This document shows positions 8,516 to 19,270 of a DNA stretch of 44,958 nt, in pieces (the first letter of the stretch is position 1; every line of letters starts with the position of its first letter). The position numbers and the translations under genes were made by a program. Under the pieces are notes generated by a model. It saw only the letters and a list, made by a program, of their open reading frames with translations, had not been told where the DNA came from and searched no databases. The stretch covers positions 655,287-700,244 of the forward strand of contig KN817525.1 of assembly GCA_000827495.1 (NCBI GenBank), in the 5' to 3' direction. The stretch is from Hypholoma sublateritium FD-334 SS-4 (taxonomy: Eukaryota > Basidiomycota > Agaricomycetes > Agaricales > Strophariaceae).

Positions 8516-11349
8516 ATGCATCCCTACCACACACGCATCCGCAACCCCCCTCAGAATGCCCTCCCCGACTTCCCGCCCCCCCACGTCGTCCTCCACCCCG
8601 AGGACGCTGCCAACAAGGTCTTCCTCGCCGTCGCCCGCGCCTTCGTCTCCGTCGTAAGTCCCGTTCCTCGCGTGTGGGCGCCACTCACCCTCCGCAGGAC
8701 AACCGCGCCATGACTATCAAGGACATCGCCGAGCGCGCCACGGCCCACGGGCTCGTCTGCCAAAAGTGCGTCCTGCCCCACTGTTTTGGCCCGCGCTGAC
8801 CCGGCCCAGCCTCTCCGCCGCCGCCCAGGCCGTAACCACCTATCTGCGCGCCCACAAGGCCCGCTGCGACAAGCAGCAGGACCAGCCGCTGCTCCTCAGC
8901 CACACCCTCGCCGGCACCCCCGCCGACGACGACCTCCTCCCCGCCCTCTTCTCCCGCTCCGGCGGCGACTCTGCCCAGCCCCCGCCCGGCCGCTCCACCA
9001 ACTTCCGCAAGGGCACCGCCGTCTGGTACCTCAGCCGCGCCACAGGCGTCCCCTGCCCCTTCACCCGCGCCGGCATCCGTCTCTGCGACTATGTCGTGCG
9101 CGACGAGGCGGAACAGCCCCGCCGCCGCTCCACCACCCCTGCGTGCGGCGAGAAGCGCAAGCGCCCCCTGCGCGGGTGTGCAAAGGCCGAGGAGGAAGAG
9201 GCGCCCCCGCCCAAGGTCAAGCTCACCCTCCGCCTCAAGCCGCTGATGGCGCGCTTGACGCCGCCCGAGGGCGCGACCGCCGCGCGCCCCATCGATGTCT
9301 CTGACGAAGACGACGCGGACGACTCCATGTCCGTCTCCTCGGAGGAAGAGGACGAGGAGGACGAGGAGCCCCAGCCCCACGAGGAGGAGTGGGCTCTGCC
9401 TCCGTACCCGCGTCGCTCCATATCGATCCCTTGCTACACCCCAACGGCAGAGGTCGCTCCTCCCACCGCATATATGGACCGCCGCTCGCCCTCGGCGTTC
9501 GCCACCCCACCCCCCGACTCGGACGACGAGGCCGAAGACTTCCATGTCGCCATGGCCCAGATCAAGGATTACGCAGAGGAGGAGGAGGATAATGATGGTT
9601 GGGACGCCGATCTTGACAGCGAGGGCGAGGAGGGCGAGACCGTGTGGGAGAGTCCAGGCCCCCGCTCTCCGTCCGCCCCACTTGTGCAGCCTGCCGACAT
9701 CGCCGTTAAGGAGGAGCCACGCGACGTCCAGGGCATGCTCGACGCTTGGGAGGACTTTGACACCAGCGTCGCCGTCGCCGAGGTCCTCTCCAAGGCCTTC
9801 GAGACCGACGCCCGTCCTCAGGTCAAGCTGGAACCGGTCGATCCATGGGACTTGGATGCGAGCCGCTGGCCTGCAGAGGACCTCTCCCATATCAAGCAGG
9901 AGGACTTTGGCGTTGACTCGCTTTTCCCCCAGGGCCCGTCGACGCCGCTGTCCCCGCTGGCCTCCCTCGCGTCGCAGTTCGCTGCTTTCTCGTACGCGGA
10001 CGGCTCCGAGCCGGATGATGACATCACGCGCGCGTATGCTCGGCCGCGTGCGCATACCGTGCCTGCGCCAATGGCGGCGGCGCCACCCCCGCCTGTGTCC
10101 GCTCCGCCATTGACCCGCGCGTCCATTTCAGCCTCCTCTGTCTTTGCGCGCACAGCGTGCGTGTCCCCTCTGGAAACGCGCTGCCAGCCCTCCTTTGCAC
10201 TTGGCCGCGCGGTCGTGGTGACGACGTGCCAGCCGTGCAAACCCGCCATCAGCGCAACGCAAATAGAAGGTGTGTACTAGATCGATCGGGGCCGCGGATC
10301 TGGGGTGTGCTGACACATGTGTTCCAGATATATCCGTGTATCAGATGATGCTCGGCGCGTTCCAGCTGCTGCGCCGCATTGACACCGACTTTGTTAATCT
10401 TTCGCCCATTCTCGCGATTGCGGCCACTGCGCTGACGGAGGTGCCCAAAAACGCGATGGTCGTGACCAAGGGTTCGCCGGAGGTGTCGGGCATTTGGGTC
10501 CCGCTCGCCGCTGCGCAGGCGTACGTGCAGGAGCACCTGGCCGGCGCAGGCAAGTTTGCGGACGGCGAAATGGAGGCGTTGGACGTGTTCCTAAGCGACA
10601 AGCTTGTGGAGCTCTTCCCGCCTGCCCTGCAGGACTTTCACCGCACGACGCCCGCGCGCGGCCTGCTAAATCAGTTTGGGCGCCACTTTGCGTCGACGCT
10701 TCAGGCTGCGCGATGGGAGGCCGTCATGGAGGGAAGCGGCAGCGCGGGCTCGGCGGCGTCGAGCTCGCCGTCCGCGTCCACCACGGCGTCATCAGCGCTC
10801 GCGGCGACGCCGTCGCCGCCCCCTGCGAGCCTTGGCGCGAGTGGCGCGCCGCTCGTTCCGCTGCCGCAGCAACATGCGGTAAGCGCGACGCCGACGTTCG
10901 TCGTACCCCTCGGCCTTGGTCTCGGCGAGCGCCACGAGGAAAAGGACATGCCACTCAGCGCGACGGAGCAGCAGCTGTTCCACGAGCTATGCGTGCTGTC
11001 CGACTGGGAGCGCGATCCGGAGGGCGACGAGATGATGGTGGTGGACGTGGACGTGCCGCTGCCGCCGCCTGCGCTGGGCGAGGCACCACCGCCGCTCTCA
11101 CCGATGTCGGCACTGTCGGACTCGCCGCTATCGTCGCCCATGTCGTCACCGACGATCACGTCGTTCAAGCGCCCTGCGGTGCTGCCGCCTCCTACCCCTG
11201 CGCACGCGCGGACGGAGAGCACGGAGACGCAGAAGCCTCTGCGGCGGTCGAAGCGCGTTGCGGACGCGCTTTCTCAGCCCCCCGCCCGCGCGCCGTCGAC
11301 GCGAACGCGCTCTCGCAAGGGCGGCGCGGCGCGGAACTCGCTGTCGTAG
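8516..11349 (+). CDS. Gds1-type winged-helix regulator with APSES/KilA-N-like region
   Basis: Exons 8516-8653, 8698-8765, 8810-10269 and 10328-11349 give 895 aa. Residues about 30-190 match the fungal Gds1 winged-helix domain: AMTIKDIAERATAHGLVCQN, QAVTTYLRAHKARC, QDQPLLLSHTLAGTPADDDL, FRKGTAVWYLSRATGVPCPF, RAGIRLCDYV. A long acidic, disordered middle follows. A second conserved block at about 560-680 (VYQMMLGAFQLLRRIDTDFV, VSGIWVPLAAAQAYVQEH, DVFLSDKLVELFP) resembles APSES/KilA-N DNA-binding folds. The tail is Ser/Pro-rich and ends in a basic stretch like a nuclear localisation signal. A nuclear transcription role is inferred. Yeast Gds1 is linked to nicotinamide and mitochondrial phenotypes, but its target genes are unclear. 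The gene begins only 167 bp after the H1 stop codon. Confidence 0.85.
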
Positions 11350-13391
11350 GAGGTATGTTTTTTTGCTGTTGTCGCCGATTCAACTGTATATTTTTGCCTG
11401 CGCTTTGCTGTATTCATATCCGGTTCTGTATCACCACTTGCACGCCCCCGTTCATACTTAGAGAGACATGGTGGTGCCCATAAATTATCCGTCCGTCCAT
11501 CCTTCACAGCGCTCTAATTCGTTTATCCTTTCGTTCGCCGCGTACACATTATAATGGCCTTTTTTTCTGCGTTTCGTACTTACTAACTAGAACTACTACC
11601 GCTACTTGCTACTTACCAAATATGCTGCTGTCTGATGCACTGCTACTACCTATACTTAGTCTTTTTTCCACCGCGCACGCGGGCTGCAGCCTGCAGCGCC
11701 GCCGCACCCCCACTCTTTCAGGCTTCGCCGCCTGCCCATCACCAAGTACATATACGTAGTGCCTAAATAGTTGATGTCTCGTATGATGCTAGATATAAGT
11801 AGCTGCTGTCCGCCGCCTGCGTGTGCGCGCTGCGAGGGTAAGATTGCTTGTTGACGCTTGTGAGTGGCCCCCGGTGCAAGGCGCTATTTTGGTGGTGATG
11901 CCTGCTTGCTTGGTGATGTCAAAGATGCGGCCTGGGGCTCCTGGGGAGCTCCATCGGGCGGGCGCTGTTGGGGTGGGTGGCTCCCACGAGGCGCCTTCTT
12001 TTGTGCGCTGTTTGCTGGCGTGCGTGCGTAGGCGTGCGTGCGCGCGTGAGAGCTGGGCGCGGGGGCCCGGCGTGCGGTGAGGCCGAGGGGCCGAGGTGGG
12101 GCGGCGGGTGTATGTAGGTTGTCGCGCGAGTTGGGAGATTGCAGAGTAGGTAGGTAGGTTGAGGAGTAGGCAGGGGAATGGAGGAGCGGCGACGCGTCGT
12201 TACGGGCGGGCGCGCGGGTGCGCAGTTTGCGTTGAACTTGGTGACTTGGAGATGTGGCATTCGGCCCGGGGTGGGAGGCGGGCCCCGGGCGCTTAGTATG
12301 ATTCTTGTCGGGCCCCGGCGCCTATCCATTCCGCGCCTGCGCGCGGGTGGAATGGACGATGTCTCGGCTCCATTGTGCGGCGCATGTATGTATGTAACTC
12401 TGAGCGACACTTTGGGGCGGCGGTGGTCCGGTGTAATTGAACAGCTTTAAACAGACAGATGGGGCGGTAAAAATAGGGCGCGTGGCAAAGAGGACTTATT
12501 GCAAGAGGCGTTGCGCTTGTTGACTTTGATGCGGGCGACTGAGTGCGAGCTTGTTGTGTGGATATTCTGGGCGTCGGGGTGCCACCTTCTTTGAGAGATA
12601 TGATTTTGGCTGCGGATATGCAGCGGGTGCGAGGTGCTGCATGCGTTTCTGCGCGGAAATGGAGGCGGATGGAGGTGTGCGTGACTTCGTCTGCTACTTT
12701 GGGGAGTGCGAAGAATGGAGCGAGTCAGTAGTATGAGTTCTCTTGACTGGCTATTTTGTGCGTGCGCTTCTGGCAGTTCTTGTCGACCCGGGGCGGTGGC
12801 CCGCCGCGCTAAATTTGCGAGGACCTTGGCTGGGGATATGCGACGCTCGGTGCTTGGTGTGAAGGCCAAGTGGAGACGCGGACCACGGTGGTGGATATAA
12901 GAGTGGGCGGCCTCATCGAGGCTTGTTGGAACTCAACCGATAATATACCGTAGTGTCGCAATGCAAGCTTCGGTCCGTGGAGATGTGAGGCGAAGCGTGG
13001 CTTTCGCGGAACAGATTCGCCATTAGGTTGAGGATGATTTGCATGATTTCTGGCTATCTTGGGACAAGAGGAGCATAAGGGGGATCGCCAGAGCAGTGGG
13101 TTGGAGGTTCCCATGCACAGGGGCGGAGCGTGGGAAAGCAGCCAGCTGGACCGTGTGGGCTGCCAAAGTTTTGCTCTCAACGACCGTTCCTACTATTACT
13201 TAGTACTATTTTCTGGAGGCACTCCTAGCCGTCGTAGTCGTGGACCCAAGCTTGTCGATCGACATCGTCCACGTACACAGCCAAGTCCTGGGGCGTCTTT
13301 TTTCCGTATAATTGGCACCTTCCCCTTCGTACTTCACCGAGCCCCGGCTCCCCCTTCGTAATCCCTAATCGTTTCCTTCAGCACAACTATA
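11350..13391. other. 2-kb interval without a supported gene
   Basis: The left end holds the 3' flank of the Gds1-type gene, AT-rich with pyrimidine tracts. The segment 11990-12360 is GC-rich and strand-biased, with alternating GTGCGTGCGT and GTAGGTAGGT tracts. A 140-codon open frame on the minus strand (12447-12869) is rich in Ser, Arg, Pro and His and has no domain or splice partners, so I do not call it a gene. The right part probably contains the promoter and 5' leader of the Puf gene. A long noncoding RNA or leader intron cannot be excluded. Confidence 0.45.
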
Positions 13392-16300
13392 ATGTCTTTA
13401 TCCGCCAACGACAACAATGGCACCTATTCCAGGGTTCCTCCTGCCGGGAAGACCCCCCCTCCAGCACCATCTGCTGCTTTCGCCAAGAGGTTCGTATCTC
13501 CACCTCATCGTCCGCGAATCGCCCTCACTGCTTCACAGCTTCAGAGCTCGAGAGCTCCAGGATGCCGGATTGGGTGGAAGATACCTACCTCCTGCTCTGC
13601 GCGCCATTGCATCAGGGGGTTCCCCGCCAGGCGATGATCCTCTCTCTGTTACGACCCCAGGGGATGGCTCAACATTGCCACCCACGAACTACCCACCCGG
13701 GTTTAGGAGGGCAAGGGCTGGGACCTTACCTTCCAACGTCCAATTAGCTGCCCAACGCTTCGCAGCGACGACCATCGATTCTCCCATGGATCAGCCACAG
13801 AGACAGGCCCCTGTTAACCCCGTTCCCAGCCTTGCAGCCCCCGCCCGGCCAGGGCTTCGTCACGCTGCAACTACCGTGGCACCACCTGTCGCGCCATCAG
13901 CCCCCATAGAGAGGAACAGCCGACTGAGATCCGGGTCGCTTACATTGCCTATTTTGCCTACAGGCGGCCTATCCAACGCGTTCGGACCATCCATCTTCTC
14001 CTCGTCCTGGCTGTCAACCACTAATGGTACAGGCTCTGGCTTCTCTGTCCTTGACGAATTGCGCTCGGTCACCTCCGCCGATTCGGGCGCAGATGACTTT
14101 GACGTCCACACGTTGGATTACTTGGGTTTGGACGAGACTCACAGGCCGCCCCCTGCAGCCACGCTCTCCGAGCTGCGCAATCAGGCGCAGGCTGCGATTG
14201 CGGGAAACCTCGCGAACCCGGCACGCACTCGTGCCAGCACCGTCTCCAATCCATACCGGACCCGTCCATCCATCACCGGCTCTTTGCTCCCACCGCAAGC
14301 AACGGAGGAAGAAGACGAGTATTTCGTGGACAACTACGATTTGGGCTATGATCGCCAGCAGCTTGGTGCGTATGACATTGGCAGCTCCCAGGACTATGGA
14401 CAGTCGTCCTACCTCAGTAAAGGCTTCAAGTCTTCCGACCACCTTACCACTAGCCGCCCCCGCGCCATCTCTGTCGGGATTCTCGAGGACCCCATGCGTC
14501 CTCTTCAGCGACGCGCCACCGTCACCAGCGATACCCACTCTTACATCAGTGAACTGTCCCACTCTTCGCTTTCGAACAACATGGGCAATCCATCGGGAAT
14601 ATTGAAGTCGGACAAGGTTGCATCCGCTCGTGCAGGTGTGACTCCGAGTGTCCATTTCCCAAACAGTGGCGACATTCCCAGCGGACGCGGCGTCTCGGCC
14701 TATCTTCTGGCACCCAATACCCATAATCGCTCAGTATCCCCCAAATCAGAAGGTCCATCCGCTCAGTTGCAAACTCCCACGCGCTCGCTTTGGATTGGAA
14801 ATTTGGATAGCGCTGTAACAAGCGAGCAGCTCATCCACGTGTTTGCGCCGTACGGTGCAATTGAAAGTTTGCGGCTTCTTCCTGAGAAGGTGCGCATCAG
14901 AATTCCCGATTATGTCCGTTACTTCTGACGCATTTTTTGTTTCTCTCAGGAATGTGGATTCGTGAACTTTGTCGACCAGGCAGACGCTATCCGTGCTAAG
15001 GATGATGTTCTCAACCGCCTCGGCGGCAACATCGGCATGCCTAATGGACAGACCGTTCGCATTGGGTTCGGAAAGGCCGACAGCGCGCCTGTGGCTCCGG
15101 CGAAGGGAAACCCCGCTAGCCCAGGGCCGACTTCGCCAGGCGGCGGACCGAACGCCATTGGCAGCAATGCTGGCCTTGGCGCGATGGACGCACAGCTGCA
15201 GTCCACGCCTACTCGTGCATTGTGGATCGGATCAATTCCTTCTTCGACCACCCCGGCTACGATTCTTAGCGTCTTCAGTCCATATGGTCCCATCGAGTCT
15301 GCTCGCGTGTTGACACACAAGAACTGTGGCTTCAGTGAGTGCACTATCTAGTTTCGTTTGACATGATTATTAATCATGGCCTCTAGTCAACTTTGAACGC
15401 TTAGACGACGCAGTCCGCGCCCGCAAGGCCCTCAATGGGCGCGACGTCCTAGGAAGTGACGTTGGCGCGATCCGCATTGGTTTTGCCAAGGTACCTGTCA
15501 AGAATGGACAGGAAGGAACGGGTTCTCCGGACGAGAATGCCAACGTCGTCGCCCAAGGCGTCGGCGATCTGAGCGTCGGAGCCACGATCCACGCTCTGCG
15601 CAGCATAAAAGGCGCTTCCACGATTCCCGCCGAGCAACAGGTGCTCGGAGGGGCGGTTGAGAACTATAGGTCCAACCTGCTTCTGAGTATGATTGCGTCG
15701 GGAATGCACACTGCGCCCCCCACCCCAGATGGCAAGCCGCCTGCGTGGCCTGCCTCTGTTACGGAGCAGCAGATGGTCCTCAGGGAGTTGGCAGGAGGCA
15801 ATCCGGATGCGGAACTTGATATTCAGGCTTTAGCTGGTATGTTCCATTTGCATAGTCTTATGGGTGCTATTCGTTGATGTTGCTTGCTTTTTAGAATTCA
15901 GGCCACCTACCATGTATTACACCACTATTCCTCTTGTGTCCGAAAGGCCCCACAACCGGCGTTGGGATGCCTCCAAGTTGCGCGAATTGCGCAAGCGTCT
16001 TGACTCCGGCACAATGGGCGTTGACGAGATCGACCAGGTGGCTGCAGACTTTATGGATAGTGAAATCGTCGATTTGGCGTCTGACTGGCTCGGAAACACC
16101 GTCAGTCCGATTTATAGCCATAAAACTTGGTTACCAATAACATTCTTCCTTCATAGGTTGTTCAAAAGCTTTTCGAGAGGTGTTCTTCCGGCCCTCGCGT
16201 TGCGATGCTTGAGCGCATTTGCCCTCACCTCGCGATGATCGGCATTCACAAGAACGGCACATGGGCGGCTCAGAAGATTATCGAATGCGTCACCAGCCCT

Positions 16301-17610
16301 GATGAGGTCGCTCTCATTGCGCAAAACCTTCGAGCCTATGCTCCTCCACTTCTCTTGGACCAATTTGGCAATTATGTCATTCAGTAAGTGGATGGTTCCA
16401 TTTGGCTATCTTATGAAAAAACTTATGATGAACCGATAGGTGCTGCTTGCGATTCGGAGCGCCTGCCAATGAATTTATCTTTGACGCCATTGTGGATCGC
16501 ATGTGGGAAGTCGCCCAGGGCCGCTTCGGTGCTCGTAGCATGAGAGCTTGCCTCGAGAGCCCCCACATCACCATCAACCAGCAGCGTCGGATTGCCACCG
16601 CCGTGATCCTCAACTCGATCCCGCTTGCCACCAACCCTAACGGTGCTCTGCTCTTGACGTGGCTTCTTGATACCTCTGGATTCCCATCCCGGTACAACTT
16701 GCTGGCACCTCGCTTCACGCCCCACTTGTCCCATTTGTGCACCCACAAATTGGCGTCTCTTACTGTGCTTCGCATCGTCAATCAGAAGATTGAACCCGAG
16801 GCGTCGAGCCAGATCGTCGAAGCATTGTTTTCCTCTCCAGGAGACCATGTTCTGACGGACGTCCTGGGCGATCAAGTAAATGGGGTTGCCGTCGTTCACA
16901 AGATCTTGACCAGTCCCTTCATTGATCATAATGCGAAGCAATCTTACATTGAGGCTACCAAACGGGTTCTCATCGAGCTGAAGGTTATTGCGACTCAGGC
17001 CTATCGAAGGCTTATCGAGGAAGTGGGCCTGCCAGTCCCTAACTTCCAACCAACCTACAACAACACGCTACCTCCGACTGGAAAGGTCACGAAGAATTCC
17101 ACGCAGAACTTTGGCGTTCCAGGACTTCCATCTGGATATCCATCCAACGACCAAGGTTTCGCTTCGATGATGGCCGCTCTGCAGATGGGAGGCCAGAACC
17201 CCCAAGCTGGCCCCACTAACCAGCCGCAGCTGCAGCTTGACACATCTTACAACCAGGGCGCTCCACGCCGCACCGCACCTAACCCGCAACAAAACGCGTA
17301 CCCCCCACCTAACGAGGCCTACAACCCGTTCTCGATGCGCACCCCCGACGGTGGCGGTAGCCCCCGACAAGTCAACATCCGCCGCATGCCTGGAGCACCC
17401 AACAACGGGCCGATGCTTGCTCCTCAGTCGCCCTATGGAAACCAATCCCCTATTCTCACACATGGCGGCCCCTTGCCCGGCATGAACCAGCACCAGGCCG
17501 CCTTCGGAGGCATGCCGCCGCAACAGGTTCCACCTCACGTATATCAGTCTTATATGTATCAGCCATATCAACAGAACCCACCTTCGAACATGGGCTCCTT
17601 CCACGCATAA
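13392..17610 (+). CDS. RRM + Pumilio (Puf1/Puf2/Jsn1-type) RNA-binding protein
   Basis: Seven exons (13392-13489, 13539-14889, 14950-15334, 15387-15836, 15895-16100, 16157-16383, 16440-17610) give 1295 aa. After a disordered Ser/Pro-rich N-terminus come two RNA recognition motifs at about 460-560 (SLWIGNLDSAVTSEQLIHVF, CGFVNFVDQADAIRAKD) and 590-680 (ALWIGSIPSSTTPATILSVF, CGFINFERLDDAVRARKAL). A Pumilio-type array lies at about 790-1110, with helices such as GTWAAQKIIECV and LLLDQFGNYVIQCCL. The C-terminus is rich in Pro, Gln and Asn. This RRM+PUM layout is that of yeast Jsn1/Puf1 and Puf2, cytoplasmic regulators that bind 3' UTRs of membrane- and mitochondrion-related mRNAs. Target specificity here is unknown. 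All introns are 49-60 nt and canonical. Confidence 0.92.
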
Positions 17611-18205
17611 ATGCAATACACGACATCTCATGACGCCTTTCCTTAATCCTTTGAACGACGCCAATTTTTGAAATCATATAGCGTCCCCGTTGGTGTCTCT
17701 CCTTTCGCTCGTTTGGTTTCGCAATCTGCTTTTGTACGTTGGTTTGCTCATGATGTGGAAAGTCTCTTCTATACCCCCTCCTTGCATTCATGTGGATGCA
17801 TCCCACAGTCTTTTCTTTTTTCTCTCTCACAAAAATGGGGTATTTGCTTTGTGCGACTACCGGGCGATGCTGGAACGAACGGTTGTTCTAAAAAATTCTT
17901 CTGATATAGTTCATTTTTCCTCGTTTTAGTACTTGTACAACAAAGGATGGTTGCCTCTATGGACAACCATAAAATCGAATAGACTAACTTTCACTGCTTT
18001 CTCTAAATGTAAGTAGTTTATCCAGTCTGGTTTCCATCCGACGTGGAAAAAGTGTCCTACATACTTTCGTAGACATCTATCTTGGAACCTATACTGCACA
18101 ATTAATACTGTGTCTTATTTGTGTATATAATCTATTACTCTTACTTTTCTCTGTTGACATCATCGCTTGTCACCTTGTCCTGAACTTCCGTGTGCGCCGC
18201 GTGAA
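17611..18205. other. Intergenic: T-rich 3' flank and promoter
   Basis: T-rich DNA after the Puf stop codon, consistent with a 3' UTR and polyadenylation region, followed by the short promoter of the small MGN gene. TATATAAT-like sequence occurs near 18123. No open frame here looks coding. Confidence 0.4.
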
Positions 18206-18910
18206 ATGGGGAATTCAGCGTCAAAAGCTACCCGCAAGTATCCTACGCGCGCGTCCGTGCCTAAATTGGCGCCACAGCAAGCACCAAGCCAAGCAGAGGC
18301 TGCTGCGCAGAGCAACACACTCGCGGCCAGCCATCGCAGCGAAGGTCTGTGCGTGAATTTGCCCCCGAACGTCATTTACCGTTTTTCCGTGTGAAGCTAT
18401 CGAACAGGATGCAGGCGACCCGGACTTTCTATCGAATCTCAGCAGACTAGGGCAGGTCCGCGTGGATCACCACATGCAGAACATCCGTCCAGTGGGTGGC
18501 ACTGCGATCTCGCATTGCAGTTATTCTAACGCGCCTCCCTTGTTAGGAGGTGAACAACACGACGCGTCTGTTCGAATCTCGCGCTAGGTCGGCGGCGGCG
18601 GCTGAGCCTGCCAAGAACCAGTTGTACGCGTCTGTGCTCAGCGTCCTGCTGGACCGCCGGAAGGGCGCGCGCTCGCGCCAGGACCTCGAGACGCTAGCCC
18701 GTGAGTTCAACATCGATGTAGCCAAGCTGGAGACGTTGGCGCGCTTTGTGAACAGCCCGAGCATCAATAGTGCAAGCATCCGGCCTGTCGCGGGGAAGTC
18801 GGAAGAGGATGGGTTCATGGCTACAGTGAGTGTACATGTGCAATTTCATTTGGTTCTAAGTGATTTATTACGTGCAATAGGCGGTGTGGATGGAGCCTAA
18901 ACTTAAATAG
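18206..18910 (+). CDS. Small conserved-looking protein with possible N-myristoylation
   Basis: Exons 18206-18344, 18397-18491, 18547-18825 and 18881-18910 give 180 aa. The sequence starts MGNSASKATRK, a good N-myristoylation pattern (Gly2, small residue at position 6, basic residues after), so membrane attachment is likely. A central part reads DPDFLSNLSRLGQVRVDHHM. A helical, charged C-terminal half follows (LYASVLSVLLDRRKGARSRQ, LETLAREFNIDVAKLETLAR) and ends WMEPKLK. I recognise no named family. Good splice sites, a continuous frame and an amphipathic composition support a real gene. A scaffold or organelle-surface role would be a guess. It converges with the minus-strand gene at 19271-20875. 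Confidence 0.72.
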
Positions 18911-19270
18911 GTTTGAAGAACACAGCGCGTAAAAGTAGCCTACCTCCTTACCACAGCCTACAGAAATTAATTAGATTCAATTTCTCAATATTAAAGTAGA
19001 AGCGGGTTCCAGAACCCGCCACTGGGTCCGTCGTATGACATATGCATAGTGGTCGTATACAAAGCTTGGTAGGGATGAAGAATACACATGATGCAAATCC
19101 GGTGGGTCGCAGAAGAGGTATCATGAAAGAACGAATGAAGACATTATTGAACGATGTAATGAGTGTGGGGGATGAAAAGGTGCGCAAGATGGACAACTAT
19201 GTGTAATGAGATCCTTACGATGCAGAATGTCATAATAAAGATAGAAACGAACATGCAAATAATGAGAGAA
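18911..19270. other. Convergent 3' flanks
   Basis: AT-rich spacer between the stops of the MGN protein gene and the minus-strand gene. It should hold both 3' UTRs. No gene or repeat seen. Confidence 0.45.

Noticed and set aside
8685..10055. Minus-strand 456-codon frame opposite the Gds1-type gene
   Set aside because: Gly/Val/Arg-rich shadow of the plus-strand exons. The Gds1 domain on the plus strand is unmistakable.
12447..12869. Minus-strand 140-codon frame in the intergenic interval
   Set aside because: No domain, biased composition (Ser, Arg, Pro, His) and no neighbouring exons. Too weak to call.
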